Assembly (NCBI RefSeq): GCF_016907795.1
Contig: NZ_JAFBCR010000001.1
Location: forward strand, 62,001-126,000
Origin: Kocuria palustris
Lineage (GTDB): Bacteria > Actinomycetota > Actinomycetes > Actinomycetales > Micrococcaceae
DNA length: 64,000 nt
Direction of reading: 5' to 3'
Positions within the stretch are counted from its first letter, which is position 1; each line of letters starts with the position of its first letter. Positions 18,530 through 29,108 of the stretch are shown here, in pieces. The translations under genes were made by a program, and so were the position numbers. The notes beneath the pieces are model-generated. The model saw nothing but the letters and a program-made list of their open reading frames with translations. It ran no database searches and was not told the DNA's origin.

Positions 18530-19324
18530 ATGGCCCAGCAGGACATCATCCTGATCCACGGCACGTGGGGCAGCGGCGAAGGCTGGGGCCCGTTCGCCGA
18601 TGAGCTGCGCGGGCTCGGGCTGCGCGTGCACACGCCCACGCTGCGCCATCACGGCACGCCGCAGACCCACGACGTGTGGGATCTGGCGCAGAAGGTGCGG
18701 GCGCTGAGCCTCACCGACTACGTCGATGACCTGCAGCGCGAGGTCGAGCAGATGGAGACCGCCCCGATCATCCTGGGCCACTCGCTCGGCGGGCTGCTCG
18801 CTCAGCTGCTGGCTGCCCGGGTGCCGAACGCCGGTGTCGTGCTGCTGTCCCCGGCGCCCAGCCGGGGCATGTTGGCTCTCTACCCGTCGATGCTGCGGCT
18901 GTGGGGGCCCCATGCGTTCACCTGGCTGCTCAGCCGACCCATGTGGCCGGTGTCGCTGGAGACCTTCGACAGGCGGATCGCCAACGTCCATGACCGTCAG
19001 GACAACGCGCAGCGTCATCGCGCGCATTGCGCAGAGTCGGGACGGGCCTACCGGGAGATGAGCCTGTGGTTCCTCGATCGGGCGCACGCCTCGGCAGTGG
19101 ATCCGGCGGATATCCAGAGCCCGGTGCTGGTGGTGGGCGGCACGGAGGACCGCTGCGTGGCCCCGGGCATCGCCAAGGCGACCGCGCGCCGGCTGGGCGA
19201 CGGCGCGCAGCTGCGCATGATGCGCGGTGCCGATCACGAGATGGCCTCCGGCGAGCACATGCCCGAGACCGTCCGCCTGATCGAGCAGTGGGCCCGGGAG
19301 CACCGCCTGGTGTCCAGCAGCTGA
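18530..19324 (+). CDS. Alpha/beta hydrolase
   Basis: A 264-residue alpha/beta-hydrolase fold enzyme. An oxyanion-region motif HGTWGSGEGW occurs near the N-terminus. The nucleophile elbow is GHSLGG (Ser85), the acid is probably Asp207 in GGTEDRC, and the base is His236 in GADHEMASGEH. There is no signal peptide, so it is probably cytoplasmic. The substrate is unknown; lipase/esterase and lysophospholipase-like functions are both possible. ATG 18530 follows ACAGGAG. It lies 45 bases after aspS and 39 before dtd, so may be read with them. Confidence 0.85.
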   Translation: MAQQDIILIHGTWGSGEGWGPFADELRGLGLRVHTPTLRHHGTPQTHDVWDLAQKVRALSLTDYVDDLQREVEQMETAPIILGHSLGGLLAQLLAARVPNAGVVLLSPAPSRGMLALYPSMLRLWGPHAFTWLLSRPMWPVSLETFDRRIANVHDRQDNAQRHRAHCAESGRAYREMSLWFLDRAHASAVDPADIQSPVLVVGGTEDRCVAPGIAKATARRLGDGAQLRMMRGADHEMASGEHMPETVRLIEQWAREHRLVSSS

Positions 19325-19363
19325 GATCGCGGGCGGGCGCAGGACCGTGATGGACTGGGCGTC

Positions 19364-19840
19364 ATGCGAGTCATCCTGCAGCGAGCGCGCGGCGCCTCCG
19401 TCACGATCCCCGGTTCCGACGGCCCCCGGACGGTCGGGTCCTTCGACGGCCCCGGCCTGGTGGCCCTCGTGGGCGTGACCCACGGCGACGATGCCGAGAC
19501 GGCCGCCGCCCTGGCCGAGAAGACGGCCGGTCTGCGGATCATGTCCGATCACGAGCGCAGCGAGATCTCCTGCGCGGATCTGGGCGCTCCGGTGCTGGTG
19601 GTCAGCCAGTTCACCCTCTACGGCGACGTCCGCAAGGGCCGGCGTCCGTCGTGGTCTCAGGCGGCCCCGGGCGAGGCCTCGGAGCCGATCGTCGAGGCGT
19701 ACGCGCAGAGGCTGCGCGAGCTCGGGCTCGAGGTCCCCACCGGCGAGTTCGGGGCGGACATGCAGGTCAGCCTGGTCAATGACGGCCCCGTGACCCTGAT
19801 CCTGGACTCAGAGCAGCTCGGCCGGCCGCGGCGCGACTGA
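19364..19840 (+). CDS. dtd: D-aminoacyl-tRNA deacylase
   Basis: DTD hydrolyses D-amino acids (and glycine mischarged on tRNA-Ala) from tRNA, protecting translation. The 158-residue length and the motifs [17 protein letters not shown] and NDGPVTLIL, the latter with the Gly-cisPro active-site element, are diagnostic. Start ATG 19364 matches the family N-terminus MRVILQRA. It lies a short distance after the hydrolase gene. Confidence 0.95.
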   Translation: MRVILQRARGASVTIPGSDGPRTVGSFDGPGLVALVGVTHGDDAETAAALAEKTAGLRIMSDHERSEISCADLGAPVLVVSQFTLYGDVRKGRRPSWSQAAPGEASEPIVEAYAQRLRELGLEVPTGEFGADMQVSLVNDGPVTLILDSEQLGRPRRD

Positions 19841-19932
19841 GGGGTCTTCCTCCGCGGGCCCCGTCGGCCGTGATCGCGCTGCGAGCCCATGGGCGCGATG
19901 GCCGTCGCGCCTGCGGTGTCGGAGGCCGCCCC

Positions 19933-19938
19933 TAGCCT
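19933..19938 (+). promoter_or_regulatory. Candidate -10 box (TAGCCT) for a leaderless rarA mRNA
   Basis: TAGCCT ends exactly six bases before the rarA GTG at 19945, so transcription would begin at or next to the start codon. No ribosome-binding site of the usual kind precedes that GTG, which suits a leaderless message. Confidence 0.5.
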
Positions 19939-19944
19939 GAGAGG

Positions 19945-21462
19945 GTGACGAGCCAGACAGACACCTCGCTGTTCGATCTCAAGCCGGAGCCGGACCCCGA
20001 TCCGGACCCGGAGTCCGTCGCCGCGCCGTCGCAGAGCCGCGGGGCCGCCCGCTCGCGAGCAGGAGGGCGCCGCTCGCCGTCTCCGCTGGCGGTGCGCATG
20101 CGCCCGCGCACCCTGGACGAGGTCGTGGGCCAGAAGCACCTGCTGCGCCCTGGCTCGCCGCTGCGCGTGCTGGCCGGCGAGGACACCGGCCCGGCCGGAC
20201 CCAGCTCGATCATGCTGTGGGGGCCGCCCGGCACCGGCAAGACCACGATCGCCCACGTCATCGCCCGCGGGCCGCACCGCAAGTTCGTGGAGCTGTCCGC
20301 CATCACCGCCGGCGTGAAGGACGTCCGCCGGGTCATGGACCAGGCGCTCAAGGACCGGGACCTGCACGGGCGCACCACCGTCCTGTTCCTGGACGAGATC
20401 CACCGCTTCACCAAGGCCCAGCAGGACGCCCTGCTGCCCGGCGTCGAGCGCGGATGGGTCGTGCTCGTGGCAGCGACCACCGAGAACCCGTCCTTCTCGG
20501 TGATCTCCCCGCTGCTGTCCCGGTCGCTGCTGCTGACCCTGCAGCCGCTGGAGCGGCAGGACATCGGGGAGCTGATCGACCGCGCGGTGGACGATCCGCG
20601 CGGTCTCGACGGCGCGGTCACCCTGCAGCCGCGGGCGCGCGAGCACCTGCTCGAGCTGTGCGGAGGGGACGCACGCAAGGCCCTGACGGGGCTGGAGGCG
20701 GCTGCGGCCGTCGCGCTCTCCGAGGCGGCCGCGCCGGACTCCGAGCAGCCCGCCGCAGCCGAGGACGACGGCGAGCCGGAGACGCAGGAGGCCGATCCGG
20801 AGACTCCCGAGGCCAGTGGAGTCCCGGAGGTGACCGTCGAACACACCACGGAGGCCATGGACCGGGCAGCGCTGCGCTACGACCGCGACGGCGATCAGCA
20901 CTACGACGTCATCTCGGCCTTCATCAAGTCGATCCGCGGCTCGGACGTCGATGCCTCGCTGCACTACCTGGCCCGGATGATCGAGGCCGGGGAGGACCCC
21001 CGGTTCATCGCCCGGCGGCTGATCATCTCCGCCTCGGAGGACATCGGCACCGCAGATCCCACCGCCCTGCAGACGGCGGTGGCCGTGGCCCAGGCCGTGC
21101 AGCTGATCGGCATGCCGGAGGGGCGGATCCCGCTGGCGCAGGCCACGGTCCTGCTGGCCACCGCCCCCAAGTCGAACGCCTCCTACCTGGCGATCGACCA
21201 GGCCATCGCCGATGTCCGCGCGGGCAAGGCCGGTCCCGTGCCCCAGCACCTGCGCGATGCCCACTATCCGGGCGCGCAGTCGCTGGGCCACGGACGCGGC
21301 TATCAGTACGCCCACGACGCCCCCAACGCCGTGGCCGCTCAGCAGTACCCGCCGGATGAGCTGGTGGGCCGGGACTACTACCTGCCCACCGCCTACGGCC
21401 ATGACCGAGACCTGCAGCAGCGCACGCGCAAGCTGCGCGGCATCATCCGCGACGGCCCCTGA
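19945..21462 (+). CDS. rarA: Replication-associated recombination protein A (RarA/MgsA)
   Basis: An AAA+ ATPase of the RarA/Mgs1/WRNIP1 family that acts at stalled replication forks. Walker A is [13 protein letters not shown], Walker [16 protein letters not shown], and sensor 1 [17 protein letters not shown]. The C-terminal tetramerisation region includes [22 protein letters not shown] and [11 protein letters not shown]. At 505 residues it is longer than the usual 420-450 because of a disordered, acidic insertion at about 257-295 within the post-ATPase region, plus a polar N-terminus. The start is GTG 19945, supported by the -10 box placed for a leaderless mRNA. Confidence 0.95.
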   Translation: MTSQTDTSLFDLKPEPDPDPDPESVAAPSQSRGAARSRAGGRRSPSPLAVRMRPRTLDEVVGQKHLLRPGSPLRVLAGEDTGPAGPSSIMLWGPPGTGKTTIAHVIARGPHRKFVELSAITAGVKDVRRVMDQALKDRDLHGRTTVLFLDEIHRFTKAQQDALLPGVERGWVVLVAATTENPSFSVISPLLSRSLLLTLQPLERQDIGELIDRAVDDPRGLDGAVTLQPRAREHLLELCGGDARKALTGLEAAAAVALSEAAAPDSEQPAAAEDDGEPETQEADPETPEASGVPEVTVEHTTEAMDRAALRYDRDGDQHYDVISAFIKSIRGSDVDASLHYLARMIEAGEDPRFIARRLIISASEDIGTADPTALQTAVAVAQAVQLIGMPEGRIPLAQATVLLATAPKSNASYLAIDQAIADVRAGKAGPVPQHLRDAHYPGAQSLGHGRGYQYAHDAPNAVAAQQYPPDELVGRDYYLPTAYGHDRDLQQRTRKLRGIIRDGP

Positions 21463-21488
21463 CCGGCGTTGCGCACCACTTGAGCCCC

Positions 21489-21503
21489 AATCATGATTAT
21501 CGT
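21489..21503 (+). promoter_or_regulatory. Palindrome overlapping a candidate -10 box upstream of glpD
   Basis: The perfect 10-base palindrome AATCATGATT (21489-21498) overlaps TATCGT (21498-21503), which fits TANNNT. This AT-rich patch stands out in the GC-rich surroundings, 69 bases before glpD. A repressor site for glycerol control is plausible but no regulator gene is in the window. Confidence 0.45.
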
Positions 21504-21571
21504 CACATGGGACGCCGGGTATCGGGCACCGAGCTCGCGCGGACCGCGTGACAGGAGGAGAGGAAGACCCC

Positions 21572-23428
21572 ATGGCGAACAGCACCTTCACCACTGACCG
21601 ATCTGCGCTGAACCCCGACTCCCGCGCTCGCGCCCTGAAGCAGATGGAGAACGGCCCCGAGCTCGACGTCCTCGTGGTCGGCGGCGGGGTCACCGGCGCC
21701 GGCATCGCCCTGGATGCGGCCACCCGCGGCCTGCGGGTGGGGATCGTCGAGGGCCAGGACTGGGCCGGGGCCACATCGCGCTGGTCCTCCAAGCTGGTCC
21801 ACGGCGGCCTGCGCTACCTGCAGCAGCTCGACGTCAAGCTCGTCGCGGAGGCGCTGGGGGAGCGCGAGCGGCTGCTGTACACGCTGGCCCCCCACCTGGT
21901 GGAGCCCGTCCCGTTCCTCTACCCCCTGCACCGCGGCTGGGAGCGCCCGTACGTGGGCACGGGCATCGGCCTGTACGACACCCTCGCGCATCTGAACTCC
22001 AAGGTGACCTCGCTGCCCAAGCGCGAGCACCTGAGCACGGAGGAGGTGCTCGAGCAGTTCCCCGACTTCCGCGAGGACGCCTCCGTCGGGGCCTTCAAGT
22101 ACTGGGACGCCAAGGTCGACGACGCCCGCCTGGTGCTCACCCTCATCCGCACGGCCGCCGCCAACGGGGCCCTGGCGGCCAACCGCGCGGAGGTCATCGA
22201 CCTGCTGCGCGAGGACGACGAGTTCCAGGACGGGCAGAACGTCGTGGGCGCGCTGGTGCGGGACAAGGAGACCGGCCGCGAGTTCGCGGTGCGCGCCTCG
22301 ACCGTCATCTCCGCCACCGGCGTGTGGACGGAGAGCCTGCAGGAGCTCAGCGGAGCGGATGCGGGACTGAAGGTGCTGGCCTCCAAGGGCATCCACATCG
22401 TGGTGCCGCGCGAGCGGATCCGCGGCGACGTCGGGCTGATCCTGCAGACGGAGAAGTCCGTGCTGTTCGTGATCCCGTGGGCGCATCACTGGATCATCGG
22501 CACCACCGACACCCCCTACGAGCAGTCCCTGGACACCCCCGCGGCCACCGGGGCGGACATCGACTACGTGATCGAGCACGCGAACCAGGTGCTCGCGGAT
22601 CCGCTGACCCGCGACGACGTCATCGGCGTCTACGCCGGCCTGCGCCCGCTGCTGCAGCCGGTGACCCGCGACGGCCAGGAGACCGCCTCCACCAAGGTCT
22701 CGCGCGAGCACACGGTGATGGAGCCGGTGCCGGGGCTCGTGAGCATCGCCGGCGGCAAGCTGACCACCTATCGCATCATGGCCCAGGACGCAGTGGACCT
22801 GGCCCTGGGCGAGGAGGAGGCGCAGAAGCGCCCCTCGATCACGGACCGCACGCTGCTCCACGGCGCTGACGGCGTCTTCGGGCTGCGCGCGCGGATCCCG
22901 CTGCTGCTCGAGGAGCTGCGCGCCGACTCCCAGGACCCGGAGATCTGGACCGAGCAGCGCCTGAACGACCTGATCGCCCGGTACGGCTCGGACCTGCATG
23001 CCGTGCTGGCGCTGATCCAGGAGGACCCGTCCCTGGAGCGGCCTCTGGAGGGCGCACCGGTCCACCTGCGCGCCGAGATCGTCCACGCCTGCCGGGCCGA
23101 GGGCGCACTGCACCTCGAGGACCTTCTGGACACCCGCACCCGCCTCACCTATTCCGCACCCCATCACGGCGATGCCGCCGTCGACGAGATCGCGGATCTG
23201 GCCGCGGCCGAGCTCGGCTGGGACGGCCAGCACCGCGATCGGGAGGTCGAGGCCTACCGCTCCCGCAGCGCCGCCGAGGACGCAGCGGCACGGACCGAGG
23301 ACGACCCGGCGGCCGAGCACGCTCGCGAGTCCGCCGAACCGGTCGTGGAGGGGCTGCGCGTGCGCACCGTCCACGGCGACGACCAGCAGGGGGCGCGCGA
23401 CCGCGACGCCGAGACGATCGGAGACTGA
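21572..23428 (+). CDS. glpD: Glycerol-3-phosphate dehydrogenase (FAD, GlpD)
   Basis: Membrane-associated aerobic enzyme that oxidises glycerol-3-phosphate to dihydroxyacetone phosphate and feeds electrons to quinone. The N-terminal dinucleotide-binding motif VVGGGVTGAGIALDAATRG binds FAD. The GlpD segment SRWSSKLVHGGLRYLQQ and the later IAGGKLTTYRIMAQDAVD are typical. The 618-residue length is slightly long, with a polar acidic tail. I use ATG 21572 with AGGAGGAGAGGAAG before it; an in-frame GTG at 21548 overlaps the ribosome-binding site region. It is the first gene of a glpD-glpF-glpK operon, three bases from glpF. Confidence 0.96.
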   Translation: MANSTFTTDRSALNPDSRARALKQMENGPELDVLVVGGGVTGAGIALDAATRGLRVGIVEGQDWAGATSRWSSKLVHGGLRYLQQLDVKLVAEALGERERLLYTLAPHLVEPVPFLYPLHRGWERPYVGTGIGLYDTLAHLNSKVTSLPKREHLSTEEVLEQFPDFREDASVGAFKYWDAKVDDARLVLTLIRTAAANGALAANRAEVIDLLREDDEFQDGQNVVGALVRDKETGREFAVRASTVISATGVWTESLQELSGADAGLKVLASKGIHIVVPRERIRGDVGLILQTEKSVLFVIPWAHHWIIGTTDTPYEQSLDTPAATGADIDYVIEHANQVLADPLTRDDVIGVYAGLRPLLQPVTRDGQETASTKVSREHTVMEPVPGLVSIAGGKLTTYRIMAQDAVDLALGEEEAQKRPSITDRTLLHGADGVFGLRARIPLLLEELRADSQDPEIWTEQRLNDLIARYGSDLHAVLALIQEDPSLERPLEGAPVHLRAEIVHACRAEGALHLEDLLDTRTRLTYSAPHHGDAAVDEIADLAAAELGWDGQHRDREVEAYRSRSAAEDAAARTEDDPAAEHARESAEPVVEGLRVRTVHGDDQQGARDRDAETIGD

Positions 23429-23431
23429 TCC

Positions 23432-24214
23432 ATGATGGGCATCCACGGGCAGGCACTGCTGCCCCAGGCGCAGGAGGCGGCCGAGATCGGCCTCGGTCAG
23501 GTCTTCTTCTCGGAGATGGTCGGCACAGCGGTGCTGATCATCCTGGGCGGAGGCGTGGTGGCCAACGTCCTGCTGCCCCGGACCAAGGGCCACGACGGCG
23601 GCTGGCTCCTGATCAGCTTCGGCTGGGGGCTGGGCGTCTTCGCAGGCGTCTACCTGGCCTGGGCCTCGGGGGCGCACCTGAACCCCGCCGTGACCATGGG
23701 AATGCTCGTCTCCGGCGCCGAGGAGTACGCCCCCGGCGTGGCCGTCAGCGCGGCCTCCACGGCGGTCTACTTCGTGTCCACGATCCTGGGCGCGTTCCTG
23801 GGAGCGGTCCTCGTCTGGCTGGCCTACAAGAAGCACTACGACGCAGCCGATGACCCCGGCGCCATCCTCGGCACGTTCTCCACCGGCCCGGAGATCCGCT
23901 CCGCCCCGTGGAACGTGATCACCGAGGTCATCGCCACCTTCGTCCTGGTGGCCGTGATCCTCGTCTTCGGCGAGACCCCCTCCGAGCTCGGCCCGCTGGC
24001 CGTGGCCTTGCTCGTGGTCGGCATCGGCGCGAGCATCGGCGGGCCCACCGGCTACGCCATCAACCCCGCCCGCGATCTCGGTCCGCGCATCGCCCACGCC
24101 GCGCTGCCCATCCCGGGCAAGGGGGGCTCCGACTGGTCCTACGCCTGGGTCCCGATCGCCGGGCCCCTGATCGGCGCCGTCCTGGCCGGGCTGCTCGTGC
24201 GCGCCATGGTCTGA
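23432..24214 (+). CDS. glpF: Glycerol uptake facilitator (aquaglyceroporin)
   Basis: A six-helix MIP-family channel, 260 residues, that lets glycerol diffuse into the cell. Both half-helix NPA motifs are present: GAHLNPAVTMG and GYAINPARDLGPR. The Asp after the second NPAR favours a glycerol facilitator over a strict water channel. It starts at ATG 23432 (ATG 23435 is equally possible) three bases after glpD, and glpK follows after 105 bases, so the three genes form a complete glycerol uptake-phosphorylation-oxidation route. Confidence 0.94.
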   Translation: MMGIHGQALLPQAQEAAEIGLGQVFFSEMVGTAVLIILGGGVVANVLLPRTKGHDGGWLLISFGWGLGVFAGVYLAWASGAHLNPAVTMGMLVSGAEEYAPGVAVSAASTAVYFVSTILGAFLGAVLVWLAYKKHYDAADDPGAILGTFSTGPEIRSAPWNVITEVIATFVLVAVILVFGETPSELGPLAVALLVVGIGASIGGPTGYAINPARDLGPRIAHAALPIPGKGGSDWSYAWVPIAGPLIGAVLAGLLVRAMV

Positions 24215-24319
24215 CCTGTTCGCCCCGGGGCCCATGCCCCGTCCCGACCCATCCGCAGGCCACCGAACACGGCCCACCCACCAGCGGTCCCCGAGGGGAT
24301 CCGAGCCCAGGAGACGACG

Positions 24320-26053
<1,734 letters not shown>

Positions 26054-26078
26054 TCTCCAGCTCCTCCTGACCTGCCAC

Positions 26079-26108
26079 CTCGGGCGTCCCCGTTCGGGGG
26101 CGCCCGAG
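26079..26108 (+). terminator. Hairpin terminator after glpK
   Basis: A 13-bp stem (26079-26091 with 26096-26108, one G-T pair) with a GTTC loop lies 26 bases after the glpK stop. There is no U-run. It lies directly before the rpsD -10 box. Confidence 0.7.
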
Positions 26109-26112
26109 CTGG

Positions 26113-26118
26113 TAAGGT
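26113..26118 (+). promoter_or_regulatory. Candidate -10 box (TAAGGT) for rpsD
   Basis: TAAGGT follows the glp terminator. Transcription from about 26125 would leave a leader of about 215 nt before the rpsD GTG. Confidence 0.5.
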
Positions 26119-26190
26119 GGCACGTCGGCCGGCAAGGCCCTGCCTCGCGCACCTCGGACGTGTCCCAACCGCACGGACCCGGGAGCTCGA

Positions 26191-26317
26191 GCAGGTGACC
26201 TGCAGCGTGAGGGGATTGCGGCTGATCCCCAGCTCTCCGCACGGAAAGATGCCGTGACGGAGGCCGTGCCGAACAGATTGCACTGCGGATCGCAGCACTG
26301 CTGTGCCGGATCCGCAG
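26191..26317 (+). promoter_or_regulatory. Structured rpsD leader (four hairpins), candidate autoregulatory RNA
   Basis: Four inverted repeats follow each other. 26191-26203 is GCAGGT/ACCTGC. 26211-26230 is GGGGAT/ATCCCC around eight bases. 26240-26256 is CACGG/CCGTG. 26283-26317 is CTGCGGATC/GATCCGCAG enclosing a nested GCAC/GTGC. The last ends about ten bases before the AAAGGGG ribosome-binding site. S4 is known to repress its own mRNA in E. coli and B. subtilis; that this leader does so is inference. Confidence 0.45.
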
Positions 26318-26340
26318 CGCCCGCATGAAAGGGGACCATC

Positions 26341-26976
26341 GTGTCCAACAACGCCAATCGCGCGCGCCGCCAGGTGCGCAAGTCGCGTGCCCTCGGCATC
26401 GCGCTGACGCCGAAGGCCGAGAAGTACTTCGAGCGCCGTCCGTACGGTCCGGGCGAGCACGGCCGTGCCCGTCGCAAGCAGGATTCGGACTACAAGGTCC
26501 GCCTGCTCGAGAAGCAGCGTCTGCGCGCGCAGTACAACATCCGCGAGAAGCAGATGCACCGCGCCTACGTCGAGGCCAAGCGCCGCGAGGGCCGTACGGG
26601 TACGAACCTGCTGACCCTGCTCGAGTCCCGTCTCGATGCCCTGGTCCTGCGTGCCGGCTTCGCCCGCACCATGGCCCAGGCCCGTCAGCTCGTCGTGCAC
26701 CGCCACATCATGGTCGACGGCCAGCGAGTCGATCGCCCGTCGTTCATGGTCAAGCCCGGCCAGATGATCCACGTGCACTCGCGCTCGGAGAAGATGGCTC
26801 CGTTCCAGGTCGCCGCCACCGGCGCGCACCAGGATGTCCTCCCGGACACCCCGGCCTACCTGGACGTCGCGATCGACAAGCTGCAGGCGACCTTCACCCG
26901 CCTGCCGGAGCGCTCGGAGATCCCCGTGACCTGCGAAGAGCAGCTCGTGGTCGAGTACTACGCCCGCATGGCCTGA
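26341..26976 (+). CDS. rpsD: 30S ribosomal protein S4
   Basis: S4 binds 16S rRNA early in small-subunit assembly. The 211-residue protein starts MSNNANRARRQVRKSRALGI. It has the S4 signature GxxxTxxQARQLVVHRHIMVDGQ near 115-130 inside the S4 RNA-binding domain, and ends in the conserved VEYYAR. The usual N-terminal Cys cluster is absent, so it is the zinc-free form. The start is GTG 26341 with AAAGGGG upstream. It stands alone between the glp operon and a convergent protease gene, with its own promoter and terminator. Confidence 0.97.
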   Translation: MSNNANRARRQVRKSRALGIALTPKAEKYFERRPYGPGEHGRARRKQDSDYKVRLLEKQRLRAQYNIREKQMHRAYVEAKRREGRTGTNLLTLLESRLDALVLRAGFARTMAQARQLVVHRHIMVDGQRVDRPSFMVKPGQMIHVHSRSEKMAPFQVAATGAHQDVLPDTPAYLDVAIDKLQATFTRLPERSEIPVTCEEQLVVEYYARMA

Positions 26977-27024
26977 TCCAGGCCTGCACCCGGTCGGCCG
27001 CTCTTGCGGCCGTCCTGTCGGCGG

Positions 27025-27060
27025 AAGGGCCCGCACCGTCCTCGGACGGTGCGGGCCCTT
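27025..27060. terminator. Strong bidirectional hairpin between rpsD and the protease gene
   Basis: A perfect 17-bp inverted repeat (27025-27041 with 27044-27060) begins AAGGG and ends CCCTT. It serves the convergent rpsD (+) and subtilisin gene (-), about 50 bases from each stop. Confidence 0.85.
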
Positions 27061-27114
27061 CGTCATGTCCGTCCCGGTCAGCCGCGCAGCGGCTCACCGG
27101 GACGGAGGCGATCT

Positions 27115-28917
27115 TCAGTGCTTGTGCGGCGTGCGGCTCACGGCGCTGGCGGCATTGACGATCCCGGAGCCGTAGAACCCGTTGAACTCCGCGGTGCCCT
27201 CGCACGGCGCCGTGTAGGAGGCATCGCGCCCGGGATAGGAGACCACCGGGGCGTCACAGGCCTTCTCGTGGGCGGAGAGCTCGAGCAGCTTCTCGGTGCG
27301 GTGCGGCTGCAGCTTCACCCCGCCGAGCTGGCGATCGGGCTGGCCCTGGGAGCCGATGATCAGCGCGGCGACTCCTGTGGCGTGCGGGGCGGCCATGGAG
27401 GTGCCCTGCATGTGCTCGTAGTAGGCGCACTGTCCGGCGGCGTCGCACTCGCTGACGATGAACGGGTCCGTGGACTCGCCCTTCTCATCCAGCACGCCCA
27501 TCTCCCGGACCACGACGGCCGGGACGGCCGCCAGGATCATGTTCCCGGGCTGGCGCCCGCGCGGGGTGCCGTCGTAGTCGCGGAAGTACCCGCCCGGGGC
27601 GGCGACCGTGGTCTGCTCGGTGCCGTAGTTGGAGTAGTCCGCCTTGATCCCCGACGGCCCCACGGCGGAGACGCTCAGCACGCCGTCGCCCTCGGTCGGG
27701 ATGTCCAGGCAGGAGTTGTCGATCGTGCGCTCACGGGCCTGGCCCTCGGGGAAGTCCGGGCTCGAGTCGTCCACCTGCGGGTTGCCCAGGTCCATGTGGG
27801 AGTTGCCCATGGCGGCGATCAGCGTCACCCCGTGGGTCTTCGCGTAGCGCAGCGCCCGGTTGGTGGCCTCGATTGTGAGCTGCTGCTGCGCCTGCTCCTC
27901 GGGGCTGTCGGCCGGGTTGGCCGTGCAGTTGAAGGCCCAGGGATCGATGTAGTAGCTCATGTTGACCACGTCCACGCCGACGGTGGGGGCATAGGTCAGG
28001 GCCTCGAGCGTCGGCTCCAGGAAGAAGTAGCCGCTGTCCTGGCCCACGCGCAGGTTCACGATCTCTGCGCCCGGGGCCACGCCCTCGATGCCCAGCCCGT
28101 TGACGGGGGAGGCGATCGTGGAGGCCACGTGGGTGCCGTGACCGCCCTCGTCCACGGTGCTGCCGTCCTCGCAGGAGCCGTCGGGATCCTCGGCGCAGGC
28201 GCCGTCGATCTCTGGGATGTCGGTGGTGAAGTTGCGGGAGAGGCCCGTGTTGAGGTTGGGGGCGATGTCCGGGTGCGTGCCGTCCACTCCGGTGTCCATG
28301 ACGCCGACCCGCACGCCCTTGCCGGTCTGGGTGCGGTGGGCCTGGTCGGCATCGATCATGTCGAGGTTCCACTGCCGGCTGCGCAGGGGGTCATCGGCGG
28401 TCGTGGGCTCGGGGCGCTTCTTCGCCTGCCCCGGCGGCACCCGTCGGTTCTCGGGGTCGGCCTTCACCGCCGGGCGGTCGGCACGGGCGCGCTCGACATC
28501 GTCCGTGTCCTTGCGCCGCTGCTGCGCCTGGGCATCCGGGGTGTAGCCGATGACTTGGTCGTCCATGGTGCCGGCGATGGCGGCGGAGGATTCCAGGCGC
28601 TCGTCCAGATCTGAGGGGCCGTTGACGGTGAACAGGCCGATCGCGTCATTGCGCTCGGCGACCTCGCCGCCGGCCGCTTCGATCGCTGCGACGGCCTGAG
28701 CGGCGCTGACGCCCTCTGCGGCGAGCACGAGCTGGCGCTGTTCGCCCGTCTCGGCGGCGGGTGCGGCGTAGGCGGGCAGCAGCCCGCCGGAGGACGTCAG
28801 GGCCATGGCCGAGGTGGCGATGAGTGCCGCGACGGCGCGGGAGCGACGGCGGCTGCGGACGGGCGTCGGCGTCTGGGCGCCGCCGCGCGGCGCGCGGGAG
28901 GGTGTGGTGCGGTGCAT
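27115..28917 (-). CDS. Secreted S8 family serine peptidase (subtilisin-like)
   Basis: An exported subtilase of 600 residues. The N-terminus is Arg-rich, followed by a hydrophobic stretch and a likely signal-peptidase site near AYAAPA (about 48-53). A propeptide-like region runs to about 180. The catalytic domain carries Asp208 in VMDTGVDGTHPD, His260 in GGHGTHVAS, the oxyanion Asn372 in AAMGNS and Ser507 in GTSMAAPHATG, so all four key residues are intact. There is no obvious C-terminal anchor, suggesting release or simple wall association. ATG 28917 has AAGGGGG upstream. It lies alone between rpsD and the DUF948 operon, opposite to both. Confidence 0.95.
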   Translation of the reverse strand: MHRTTPSRAPRGGAQTPTPVRSRRRSRAVAALIATSAMALTSSGGLLPAYAAPAAETGEQRQLVLAAEGVSAAQAVAAIEAAGGEVAERNDAIGLFTVNGPSDLDERLESSAAIAGTMDDQVIGYTPDAQAQQRRKDTDDVERARADRPAVKADPENRRVPPGQAKKRPEPTTADDPLRSRQWNLDMIDADQAHRTQTGKGVRVGVMDTGVDGTHPDIAPNLNTGLSRNFTTDIPEIDGACAEDPDGSCEDGSTVDEGGHGTHVASTIASPVNGLGIEGVAPGAEIVNLRVGQDSGYFFLEPTLEALTYAPTVGVDVVNMSYYIDPWAFNCTANPADSPEEQAQQQLTIEATNRALRYAKTHGVTLIAAMGNSHMDLGNPQVDDSSPDFPEGQARERTIDNSCLDIPTEGDGVLSVSAVGPSGIKADYSNYGTEQTTVAAPGGYFRDYDGTPRGRQPGNMILAAVPAVVVREMGVLDEKGESTDPFIVSECDAAGQCAYYEHMQGTSMAAPHATGVAALIIGSQGQPDRQLGGVKLQPHRTEKLLELSAHEKACDAPVVSYPGRDASYTAPCEGTAEFNGFYGSGIVNAASAVSRTPHKH

Positions 28918-28942
28918 GGATCCCCCTTGATCCGAGAGCTGA

Positions 28943-28960
28943 ACACCGGTTCTCCGGTGT
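28943..28960 (-). repeat. Inverted repeat in the protease gene leader
   Basis: Seven-base arms ACACCGG and CCGGTGT flank a four-base loop, between the likely -10 box and the start codon. It could be an operator or an mRNA hairpin. Confidence 0.4.
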
Positions 28961-29102
28961 GGTGCACCTCACAGTACACACTTGTATGCGCTGGTCACGG
29001 AGGGGCCGGCGCGTCATCGGACGGAAGGGTGCTGGGGCGCGTCTTCAGCGGACGCCACGAAGTCCTCATCACAGCTGGCCGCGACGATCGTGACCTTTTG
29101 GT

Positions 29103-29108
29103 TACAGT
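29103..29108 (+). promoter_or_regulatory. Candidate -10 box (TACAGT) for the DUF948 operon
   Basis: TACAGT lies 112 bases before the DUF948 ATG. The TTTTGG just upstream is too close to be a -35. Confidence 0.4.

Noticed and set aside
16487-19552. Minus-strand open frame of 1021 codons opposite aspS and the hydrolase
   Set aside because: Antisense shadow of aspS and following genes.
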